Source: JBBTSQ01 sp038078755 (GTDB lineage Bacteria > Patescibacteriota > Minisyncoccia > Phycocordibacterales > JBAYGS01). Taken from it: DNA of 38,246 nucleotides. Below, one piece after another: positions 32,658 through 38,246 of the stretch (positions are counted from its first letter, which is position 1; each line of letters begins with the position of its first letter). Below the pieces are notes generated by a model. The model did no database searches, was not told where the DNA came from, and was given only the letters and a program-made list of their open reading frames with translations. The stretch covers positions 1-38,246 of the forward strand of contig JBBTSQ010000024.1 of assembly GCA_038078755.1 (NCBI GenBank). The letters run 5' to 3'. Made by a program: the position numbers and the translations under genes.

Positions 32658-33709
32658 ATGCCAGAATGTAATACAGAATATATAGTATCGACCAATTGTC
32701 CGACCCCCGCGCGAGCAGTTGCAGTCGACCTAAGGACAGATGTAATCTCTGTCTCCTTATGCAAAGCGAACACCTCTCTAATCGCCTGAGCTAAAGCGAG
32801 TGGATCATTGTCCTTCACCAACAACATCGGGGCATATGGTTTAAAATAATCAGCAAATGTCTGATTTGATGAAAACACGATACGTCCCGAGGCCATTGAC
32901 TCAAGCACTGCCTTATCGACCCCGCCAGTTGGAGTGAGATTAAAAGTGGCATCAGCCAGACAATACTCTTTTCTGATTTCAGTATAAGGCACACTCCCCA
33001 TAAACATCACGCGATCAGATAGACCTGCATCAGCAACTTTTTTCTTCAGTGTCTCAAAATAAGCTTGATCAGTAAGGGTCGCGGGGCCTCCAATAAACCG
33101 AAGGGTGCATTGCCGATCCCAAAGTTTATTTAATTGTCCCAGAGCTTCAATCGCCACCTCGCACCGTTTGATTGGGGTAATCCTCCCCACAGACACAAGT
33201 GTCAGTGGCCCAGTATGGGAAACATAAGTGGGACAGTCATAGGCCGCGATATCGATACCGTGACCAACCACTTGGACCTTACTGCTTGTCAATTGAAAAC
33301 TTTCTTTTGATGCGGTAAAGATGACGCCAGTAAACTTCTCGGCAATCCGCAGCTTCAAATCAACTTGTCGATGGGTATACCAAAGCGCGATCTTTTTGCC
33401 GGTCAATTTCCAAAACCACCCACAAAGCACGACGTAGATCGGATTCATGTGAACAAAGACGGCGTCATACTTTTTTTGCTGTCCGATGACCGTAGAGAAT
33501 AATCGCCACAAGTAGACCACTTTTGATACACCTAATTCTTTACCCAGAGAAGTCACCGTCACATTCTGAGGTAATTGATATTCCCCCACCTCAAGAGCAA
33601 TCACAGTCACCAACTCGGCACGTTTTGAAAATTCAACCAACCATGTATGGAAAAAACCAAGCACCGAGTCAGTCCGATCAACTTTTTGAGTTAAGATAAG
33701 TAATTTCAT
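32654..33709 (-). CDS. Glycosyltransferase family 4
   Basis: A 351-residue GT-B transferase: LLILTQKVDRTDSVLGFFHT at the N-terminus, AVFVHMNPIYVVLCG, LVSVGRITPIKRCEVAIEAL near 175 and LTPTGGVDKAVLESMASG near 260. The E-x7-E pattern is reduced to GVDKAVLES, keeping the second glutamate but with Asp nearer the first site; some GT4 members show this. It is coupled by a 4-base overlap to the GT4 at 31506 and separated by six bases from the GT4-GtrA fusion upstream. Confidence 0.87.
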   Translation of the reverse strand: MKLLILTQKVDRTDSVLGFFHTWLVEFSKRAELVTVIALEVGEYQLPQNVTVTSLGKELGVSKVVYLWRLFSTVIGQQKKYDAVFVHMNPIYVVLCGWFWKLTGKKIALWYTHRQVDLKLRIAEKFTGVIFTASKESFQLTSSKVQVVGHGIDIAAYDCPTYVSHTGPLTLVSVGRITPIKRCEVAIEALGQLNKLWDRQCTLRFIGGPATLTDQAYFETLKKKVADAGLSDRVMFMGSVPYTEIRKEYCLADATFNLTPTGGVDKAVLESMASGRIVFSSNQTFADYFKPYAPMLLVKDNDPLALAQAIREVFALHKETEITSVLRSTATARAGVGQLVDTIYSVLHSGI

Positions 33710-33715
33710 AAAAGA

Positions 33716-35305
33716 TTATCGTCGGACAAAAATAAGTAATTTATATACCAAAAAGCTTTCACACGCGATTAACCCCGAAGTGACAATTTGTGCCAATAGA
33801 TAATGCACTCTCAAGTATTCTACAAATCCATATACCATTGCTGTGTTCAAAAGCAAATTAGCCACTGAAATAACTAAATATAACAATACTTGCGTATGCA
33901 CTCGATCAGTATCATGATCTCGAAATGTCCAAAATTTCTGCATCAAGAAACTGACCCCAAAAGCCACGGCAAAGGCAATTGCCGCCGACAAGACATACCA
34001 CACCGCAAACAAGTCAGTCAGCACATAAAGCGTTCCCAAATCGACTATTGCCGCAGTACCACCAGAAATAATGTATCGCGTCCCCAGTGCGAATAGAGAA
34101 TCAGTATGAAAAAGCGTTCCCAGCATACTCACTACCGTATGAGGAGTATAGCTCGCACGAGAAGTGTTTGTCACACTGCAACAAAATGCGTTTGGATATC
34201 TATCAACATTCGCTATCTGTAATGCAATCTCTTGAGACAGCAGATCAGCGTTTTTTTGAAATGGCACTGGCGATGCAAACACTAAACTAATCGCAGAGCC
34301 AAGTGATGACTGATCTTTGGAATCAACCACCGTCACCAGTTCATCCGACAATTCGTACCCGACTACACCAACCCTCGTGGAAATAATCGGACAGTGGGCA
34401 CGCGCAGCTTCCATCAAGGTCATCCCATACCCTTCATACCACGAGACTGAAACAAATACATCCGCGCTAGCATAATACGGCGTCAAATCTCTCTGCCACG
34501 GCAAAAAAACAACCGCATCAGAAAGTCCACATCGCTCGACTTGCTTGTGCAATTTCTCCCCAAGCGATCCCTCGCCCACAATCACCAGTCCTGCCTTGGG
34601 AAACTGTGCACGAACAGTCTTCCATGAATCAATAATCCATCCGATATTTTTTTCCCGCTCAAGACGAGATGCAACGAGCGCGATATGATCAAATTGAGGA
34701 AACTGTTTTTGTAATAGACCACTTCGGGTATCGCGGACACTATCTACTGCGAGGATTTGAATTGGCAACACATCAATTTTTTCAGTAGGAATGTGAAGTC
34801 TCGCTACCAAACCATGTTGAATCCGCGCCGACACCACTCGAATACGATCAGTCAAAAGCACGAGATACTCCCCGATCAATCTCCGAACGATATTCAACAC
34901 TCCGCCTCGCTTAAAGTGAGGACTTAAAAAATCCGTGTGTATTTGCACATGGAGCGGTATAGCATTTTTCCGCGACAGACGCGCGCCGACGATTCCCGTC
35001 TCAAAGGGATCTTGGGTAGAAATCGCCCAGTCTTTAGTTGCTAGTTGATAGTTTTTAGAAGAAACCGAAAGAATGTGTTTACCAAGCTTAATCGCATCAA
35101 AAATATAGCCGATTTTTGTCCGAGATTGAGTCGGGTACACGTGCAATTTTTCACCATATATTTCTTTGGTAAGTCCCAGATTCTTTTTTGCAAACACAAC
35201 AATATGGAGCTCATCGAAAAATTGTGCATACGATTGCATTCGCGCGTGTACCGCGCTTGTCGTGTCCCATATTTTCCGATCAGTTGAGATCATCAAGACT
35301 TTCAT
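33716..35305 (-). CDS. Fusion of GT4 glycosyltransferase and GtrA-like membrane domain
   Basis: In this 529-residue protein, residues 1 to about 385 are a GT4 transferase (HVQIHTDFLSP, IALVASRLEREKNIGWIIDS, YEGYGMTLMEAARAHCPII with E-x7-E). From about 407 a GtrA domain follows with four membrane helices, starting TRYIISGGTAAIVDLGTLY and ending ESFLVYKLLIFVRR. GtrA proteins are thought to flip polyprenyl-phosphate sugars, so the fusion may couple sugar transfer to lipid-linked sugar export (inference). I start at ATG 35305 (MKVLMISTDRKIWD), which overlaps the preceding stop by four bases; the frame runs 16 codons further with no resemblance. Near residue 85 a low-complexity insert, SSKNYQLATKD, is read from word-repeat-like DNA at 35029-35062. 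Confidence 0.87.
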   Translation of the reverse strand: MKVLMISTDRKIWDTTSAVHARMQSYAQFFDELHIVVFAKKNLGLTKEIYGEKLHVYPTQSRTKIGYIFDAIKLGKHILSVSSKNYQLATKDWAISTQDPFETGIVGARLSRKNAIPLHVQIHTDFLSPHFKRGGVLNIVRRLIGEYLVLLTDRIRVVSARIQHGLVARLHIPTEKIDVLPIQILAVDSVRDTRSGLLQKQFPQFDHIALVASRLEREKNIGWIIDSWKTVRAQFPKAGLVIVGEGSLGEKLHKQVERCGLSDAVVFLPWQRDLTPYYASADVFVSVSWYEGYGMTLMEAARAHCPIISTRVGVVGYELSDELVTVVDSKDQSSLGSAISLVFASPVPFQKNADLLSQEIALQIANVDRYPNAFCCSVTNTSRASYTPHTVVSMLGTLFHTDSLFALGTRYIISGGTAAIVDLGTLYVLTDLFAVWYVLSAAIAFAVAFGVSFLMQKFWTFRDHDTDRVHTQVLLYLVISVANLLLNTAMVYGFVEYLRVHYLLAQIVTSGLIACESFLVYKLLIFVRR

Positions 35306-36342
35306 GCGAGTTTCTGAAAAAGAGTGAGAAATTCTTTGGCAATGTCTTCCCATGTGTGGACATAATTACACTGTCCTATTTTTTCCACATATGTGGCATG
35401 TATTGTATCATCCGTCATTTCCAGAATTGCTTGCGTAATGTCCGCCTGATCGAGCGGATCAACGAGGCGCACCACAGCACCCACTCGATCAGTAATGCCA
35501 TTTTCTGTGGTCAAAATAATCGGCACACCGAGACGTAACGCATCAAGCGCAAAATTTGGACTGATATCACCGAGTGACACCAGTATTGCGCACCGCGCGT
35601 TTTTTATTTTCTCCATCGCTTGTTCGTATGGCACTTGCGCAAGATCGAGCACCAATCCCGGTCGCACTTTCTTTGCCTCTGCAAATGCTCGCGTAAGCGT
35701 ATCCACATTTTTCCATTTCAACGCGCGCGTAAATCCCACAAACACCATCTTTTTCTGATTTCGCGTTTCTCCTTCATGAATCATACATCCTGAATCATGA
35801 ATCTCTTTTTCTCCGTAGAAATTCTCGACAATGTCTGTCTCCACCTTCTCCAGTCCATACGGCTTCTGCCATATATCTTTTTGCCACGCGGTACTAAACA
35901 CCACCGTCGCAGTATTTTTGAGTACCCACTTGGTCAATGCAAAAATCTTTTTTTCTTTGAGATTCAAATTCGCCATTTCACTTTCATAAAAATTTCGCAA
36001 CAGCACTTTTTTACCCGTCAGCTCAACATAGCCTTCCCACAAAAAATCGCCACCGGTACGGATCACCACTTTTTTTCCCAAAATTTTCCCCGCAAGCACA
36101 CTCGGTACACCAACACTAAACGTATCGAGCGCGAGCACCACGTCCGCCCGCCATACTTTTGGCAAGATCCGGAAGAAAAAGAACAAATGTCGTACACCGG
36201 TCGGCAAATAGAGTAGCCGTCCGTAAGTGGCAACCGAAACCTCCTGTCCGTGGCCTACAAAAGCCTCCGCCAACCGTTTGGCATACTGCGCCGGACCACC
36301 GATTTGAGGGGGATAAATGCCCGTGGTAATCAAGACTCTCAT
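35302..36342 (-). CDS. Glycosyltransferase family 4, variant catalytic motif
   Basis: A 346-residue GT-B protein with VLITTGIYPPQIGGPAQYAK at the start, DVVLALDTFSVGVPSVLAG, VVIRTGGDFLWEGYVELTG and DISPNFALDALRLGVPIIL near 265. In the E-x7-E region the first Glu is replaced by Ser/Pro and the second by Asp, so its donor site may differ or activity may be reduced. ATG 36342 is used rather than 36360, since the family begins with MRVLITTG. An insert IHDSGCMIHEGETRNQKK near residue 185 comes from repetitive ATTCATGATTC-type DNA (35773-35805) just before the second half-domain. It is the first gene of the long minus-strand operon. Confidence 0.83.
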   Translation of the reverse strand: MRVLITTGIYPPQIGGPAQYAKRLAEAFVGHGQEVSVATYGRLLYLPTGVRHLFFFFRILPKVWRADVVLALDTFSVGVPSVLAGKILGKKVVIRTGGDFLWEGYVELTGKKVLLRNFYESEMANLNLKEKKIFALTKWVLKNTATVVFSTAWQKDIWQKPYGLEKVETDIVENFYGEKEIHDSGCMIHEGETRNQKKMVFVGFTRALKWKNVDTLTRAFAEAKKVRPGLVLDLAQVPYEQAMEKIKNARCAILVSLGDISPNFALDALRLGVPIILTTENGITDRVGAVVRLVDPLDQADITQAILEMTDDTIHATYVEKIGQCNYVHTWEDIAKEFLTLFQKLA

Positions 36343-36388
36343 AAAAGTAGCATACCACATACAACCAATTTTGAGGCCCCGTATAACG

Positions 36389-36460
36389 CAATTTGAACGG
36401 CCGACCCTACCGCGTCCCTCCGTAGCTTTAGCGAAGGAGGAGGGTTAGCCGTTCAAATTG
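36389..36460. repeat. Nested inverted repeat upstream of the GT4 operon
   Basis: CAATTTGAACGGC (36389-36401) pairs perfectly with GCCGTTCAAATTG (36448-36460). Inside are ACCCT/AGGGT and a further hairpin CCTCC/GGAGG around the GTAGCTTTAGCGAA loop. The inner word GCGAAGGAGG recurs inside the partial GT4 gene at 38010-38020. It lies between the decayed GT4 tail and the first gene of the minus-strand operon, where it could act as terminator or attenuator, or be a mobile palindrome. Confidence 0.65.
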
Positions 36461-36505
36461 GCTCTGTTGAGGCATAATATTAAAAAACGGCTCTACAAAG
36501 CCACC

Positions 36506-36536
36506 TAAAAGGCTAAGCCTCCGGCTTAGCCTTTTA
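36506..36536. repeat. GGCTAAGCC-family hairpin, copy B
   Basis: TAAAAGGCTAAGCC (36506-36519) pairs perfectly with 36523-36536 around TCC. It shares its core with the hairpin at 1238-1283. The stop codon of the decayed GT4 tail (36526-36528) lies in its right arm, so it was probably the terminator of that gene. Confidence 0.65.
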
Positions 36537-36609
36537 ACACCTCTCCCATCTGCTTTGCCAAAGACTCCTAGTCATATTTTTCAGACACCATTTTAGGGGA
36601 GTTTTCGAT
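36526..36609 (-). pseudogene. Decayed C-terminal fragment of a GT4 gene
   Basis: On the minus strand the frame reads IENSPKMVSEKYD, TAG (36568-36570), ESLAKQMGEVLKG, TAA. It aligns with the last residues of the GT4 at 37407 (IVENAQKMVAERYDWEIL, then VKQMKKILL), with TGG for Trp changed to TAG. Resemblance fades upstream, towards the end of mazF at 36647. The fragment is therefore the tail of a second GT4 copy whose main part was lost, and mazEF now occupies the place where it should be. Confidence 0.7.
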
Positions 36610-36646
36610 GTGTAACAAGAAAGATTGTGGCAACATCTTACCCACA

Positions 36647-36988
36647 CTAATCTCCAAAAAGGATCTTAATCTTCTTGTAGACTTCAGAGAGAACACCTGA
36701 TGGAATTTGGCCGTTTGTCTTTATAAAGCGCTTTGACCAATCAATGGTCCGAAGCTGGTCAACCATAATAAACCCTTTGATTTTTGAAGTTTTTACTTCT
36801 GTTCTAAAATAGTAGGCCTCTTTCTTACTAGAAGTAAGTGGACATACGACAGCCAATCCAGTTTTCACATTAAAAATACTACCACTAATCACCAGGCAAG
36901 GTCGGGTACCTGCTTGTTCATGACCTGCAATCGGATCGAGCTTGCACCAAATTATTTCGCCTTTCTTTGGGTAGTAGTGTTTTTCCAT
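36647..36988 (-). CDS. mazF: MazF/PemK-family mRNA interferase toxin
   Basis: A 113-residue toxin with YPKKGEIIWCKLDPIAGHEQ at the N-terminus (beta-barrel start), AGTRPCLVISGSIFN (catalytic arginine), GLAVVCPLTSSKKEA (the TSS loop) and FIMVDQLRTIDWSKRFI near the end, all conserved in MazF. It would cut single-stranded RNA at short specific sequences and be held inactive by the protein encoded just upstream. I use ATG 36988 (MEKHYYPKKG); the frame extends 12 codons into the antitoxin gene without resemblance. The first 37 bases overlap mazE. The decayed GT4 tail follows its stop. Confidence 0.93.
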   Translation of the reverse strand: MEKHYYPKKGEIIWCKLDPIAGHEQAGTRPCLVISGSIFNVKTGLAVVCPLTSSKKEAYYFRTEVKTSKIKGFIMVDQLRTIDWSKRFIKTNGQIPSGVLSEVYKKIKILFGD

Positions 36989-37230
36989 ACAGGTAATTTC
37001 TCTCTCCCGAGAGGGGAACCCCAATTAACCTCACCCTGGATATTTTCTGGGGTCACTTTGGCGAGAATCACCGACAGTGTAGATTGCTTTTTGTTTGGTC
37101 TAATAAAGATACCACCTGATACACTCTCAATCTTGACTGGGGCATCTTGAAAAAAGCCAGCGCTATCGACAAGTGACTTTGGTAGACGGACCGCAAGACT
37201 ATTGCCCCATTTTTGTATCTTCGTAGTCAT
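36952..37230 (-). CDS. mazE: MazE-family antitoxin (AbrB-type DNA-binding)
   Basis: A 92-residue antitoxin. MTTKIQKWGNSLAVRLPKSL is the swapped-hairpin AbrB/MazE DNA-binding domain; the rest, NIQGEVNWGSPLGREKLP, is the flexible tail that would block the MazF site. ATG 37230 is chosen because it starts the domain; the open frame extends to 37353 but covers the promoter. The overlap with mazF ties the two together, as usual for this pair. A perfect 22-base palindrome at 37302-37323 lies upstream as a candidate operator. Confidence 0.92.
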   Translation of the reverse strand: MTTKIQKWGNSLAVRLPKSLVDSAGFFQDAPVKIESVSGGIFIRPNKKQSTLSVILAKVTPENIQGEVNWGSPLGREKLPVWKNTTTQRKAK

Positions 37231-37236
37231 ATCAGA

Positions 37237-37265
37237 AGTATATACAATGTAGATACTCTCGTCAA
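37237..37265 (-). promoter_or_regulatory. Consensus, near-leaderless promoter of mazEF
   Basis: On the minus strand TTGACG (37260-37265), 17 bases, then TATACT (37237-37242). Only six bases separate the -10 from the mazE ATG, so transcription would start at or within one base of the start codon and the mRNA would be leaderless. Confidence 0.65.
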
Positions 37266-37301
37266 TCAAGTTTTCCCACCCACCTCCCAAGCTCCCATCC
37301 C

Positions 37302-37323
37302 CATTTACGCCATGGCGTAAATG
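37302..37323. promoter_or_regulatory. Perfect 22-bp palindrome, candidate MazE operator
   Basis: CATTTACGCCA followed by its exact reverse complement TGGCGTAAATG, 37 bases upstream of the mazEF -35. MazE-family antitoxins bind such palindromes to repress their own operon. No copy is seen elsewhere in the window, which supports a local role. The distance from the promoter is longer than is common. Confidence 0.5.
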
Positions 37324-37340
37324 TAGAAGAAGACTAAATA

Positions 37341-37386
37341 TGCTTACCATCAATTTTACACGGTCGTGTAAAATTGATGGGAAGCA
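37341..37386. terminator. Long perfect hairpin after the partial GT4 gene
   Basis: CCATCAATTTTACAC (37347-37361) pairs with 37366-37380 around GGTC; TGCTT and AAGCA extend the stem beyond one unpaired base. It lies 20 bases past the stop of the minus-strand GT4, so it may be its terminator, but no T tract follows; it could also regulate mazEF. Confidence 0.45.
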
Positions 37387-37406
37387 TTGAAACCATACTC
37401 ACTATC

Positions 37407-38246
37407 TTATAGCAAAATCTTTTTCATCTGTTTTACTAAAATCTCCCAGTCATATCTTTCAGCCACCATTTTTTGAGCATTCTCGACAATGGTCGCTCGA
37501 AGTTGGGGACCAAAGAGAAGTGTGGTCACCGCATCGGCAATACTTTTTGGATCATGTGGTTTACAGAAAATTCCAGTCGTGCGATCGTTCAAAAAATCGA
37601 CGATACCCCCCACCGGCGTACCAATCACCGGAAGCCCCGAAGCCATCGCTTCGATAAATGAATTACCCATACCCTCAGATAGAGCTGGACGAACAAAAAT
37701 ATCGCTCGCCACCAGATATTCCGGAAGCACTTCATGCGCGACAAATCCGGCAAATACCACTCGACCAGTCAGTCCAAATCGAGCAACATCGTCTTTGAGC
37801 TTTTTTTCAAGTTCACCCACACCCACAATGACAAACTTCACTGTTTCGGGTAGCAATCGTAATGCCGAAATCACATCCCCCACTCCATTCTTTTTCACCA
37901 ATCGCGAAGTGGTCACCAGCACAGTATCCGTTTCCCCAAATCCCCATTTCTTCCGCATTTCCCCTCTTTCCCCATTCATGAATCGTGCTTGCCCTTCCGG
38001 AGCAATTTTGCGAAGGAGGGAATCATAATTCGTGAATCTCCCCAAATCTACCCCATTTGGCACCACGGCGACAGGTGAAATAGCTCCCATTTCTTTCGCC
38101 CACGTCGCGAGATAGTTTGAAATTGCCGTAATCCGATCGGCTTTTTTAAAAATCAGTTTGAACAGCGGATAGAGCAGTCCGACACGTCTCTTAATATAGT
38201 CGATCGGATCGCCTTCTTGAAGCGTCAGCACAAATGGCACTTTTGG
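37407..38246 (-). CDS. Glycosyltransferase family 4, 5' end beyond window
   Basis: About 280 codons of a GT4 gene whose start lies off the right edge; the GTG at 38240 is an internal codon (the residues before it, Pro-Lys, continue the frame). Visible parts are FVLTLQEGDPIDYIK, ADRITAISNYLATWA, VVPNGVDLGRF, LVTTSRLVKKNG and EGMGNSFIEAMASGLPVIG (E-x7-E). Between GRF and EMRKKWG lies an unusual stretch of about 23 residues (including LLRKIAPEGQARFMN) read from palindrome-rich DNA at 37970-38040, where other GT4 proteins have a short loop. The gene has a decayed relative at 36526-36609. Confidence 0.87.
   Translation of the reverse strand, partial: PKVPFVLTLQEGDPIDYIKRRVGLLYPLFKLIFKKADRITAISNYLATWAKEMGAISPVAVVPNGVDLGRFTNYDSLLRKIAPEGQARFMNGERGEMRKKWGFGETDTVLVTTSRLVKKNGVGDVISALRLLPETVKFVIVGVGELEKKLKDDVARFGLTGRVVFAGFVAHEVLPEYLVASDIFVRPALSEGMGNSFIEAMASGLPVIGTPVGGIVDFLNDRTTGIFCKPHDPKSIADAVTTLLFGPQLRATIVENAQKMVAERYDWEILVKQMKKILL
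37970..38040 (-). repeat. Palindromic repeat-like insertion inside the GT4 coding frame
   Basis: The minus-strand words GATTCACGAAT and GATTCATGAAT (10 of 11 bases alike) flank a hairpin-prone block CCCTCCTTCGC to GGAAGGGC (37992-38020). The block shares GCGAAGGAGG with the spacer hairpin at 36430-36440. The insertion keeps the reading frame. The direct-repeat-like flanks hint at a mobile palindromic element. Confidence 0.5.

Noticed and set aside
37489..38028. 179-codon plus-strand frame opposite the partial GT4
   Set aside because: Shadow frame; the minus strand carries the complete GT4 motifs.

Overview
This window is almost entirely a surface-glycan biosynthesis island. About nineteen glycosyltransferase (GT) genes or domains, two sugar-nucleotide SDR enzymes, several SAM methyltransferases, an ABC-type flippase, a polymerase/ligase and a nucleotidyltransferase are packed with 4-base overlaps or gaps of a few bases. 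The host looks like a Patescibacteria/CPR bacterium, probably of a Parcubacteria-like lineage. That is an inference from the type IV pilin-like gene, frequent multidomain fusions, near absence of Shine-Dalgarno sequences, very short leaders and hairpin-rich spacers. UGA acts as a normal stop (several ATGA stop/start overlaps), which argues against the UGA-glycine lineages Gracilibacteria and Absconditabacteria.

Layout. 58-3613 (minus): a type IV pilin-like protein and a TPR-tailed O-antigen-ligase-like membrane protein, separated by an 870-base spacer full of repeats and hairpins. 3690-12931 (plus): PglK/MsbA-like ABC flippase, SDR epimerase, GT2-CapK fusion, GT4-FkbM fusion, GT4 and GT2. 13131-14654 (plus): a B12-binding radical SAM gene, flanked by inverted paralogous GT2 genes (11918-12931 plus, 14683-15735 minus). 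15869-19554 (plus): SDR, GT11 fucosyltransferase-like, GT2, and an HlpA-like glycosyltransferase broken by an in-frame UGA at codon 16. 19565-27529 (minus): methyltransferase, UDP-galactopyranose-mutase-like flavoprotein, GT39-like membrane transferase, GT4-methyltransferase fusion and two GT4 genes. 27613-28350 (plus): a short RmlA-like nucleotidyltransferase. 28547-36342 (minus): exostosin-like GT47, zinc-ribbon methyltransferase, CgeB-like transferase, three GT4 genes and a GT4-GtrA fusion. 36526-37230 (minus): a decayed GT4 tail beside a mazEF toxin-antitoxin pair. 37407 to the right edge (minus): a partial GT4.

How the genes may work together (inference): cytoplasmic GT4/GT2/GT11 enzymes would assemble a decorated oligosaccharide on a lipid carrier, the ABC protein would flip it, and the O-antigen-ligase-like protein would polymerise it or transfer it to an acceptor, possibly the neighbouring pilin. 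A side route would use a DPM1-like GT2 domain, a GtrA domain and the GT39-like transferase with polyprenyl-phosphate sugars. No initiating polyprenyl-phosphate sugar-1-phosphate transferase is visible, so initiation must be encoded elsewhere.

The most unusual items are: a three-copy, about 180-base structured dispersed repeat whose base changes keep its helices, with G-U pairs in one sense only; the nonsense codon in the HlpA-like gene; the GT4 tail beside mazEF; four glycosyltransferase fusions; in-frame insertions of spacer-like sequence in GT4 genes; and near-leaderless promoters.
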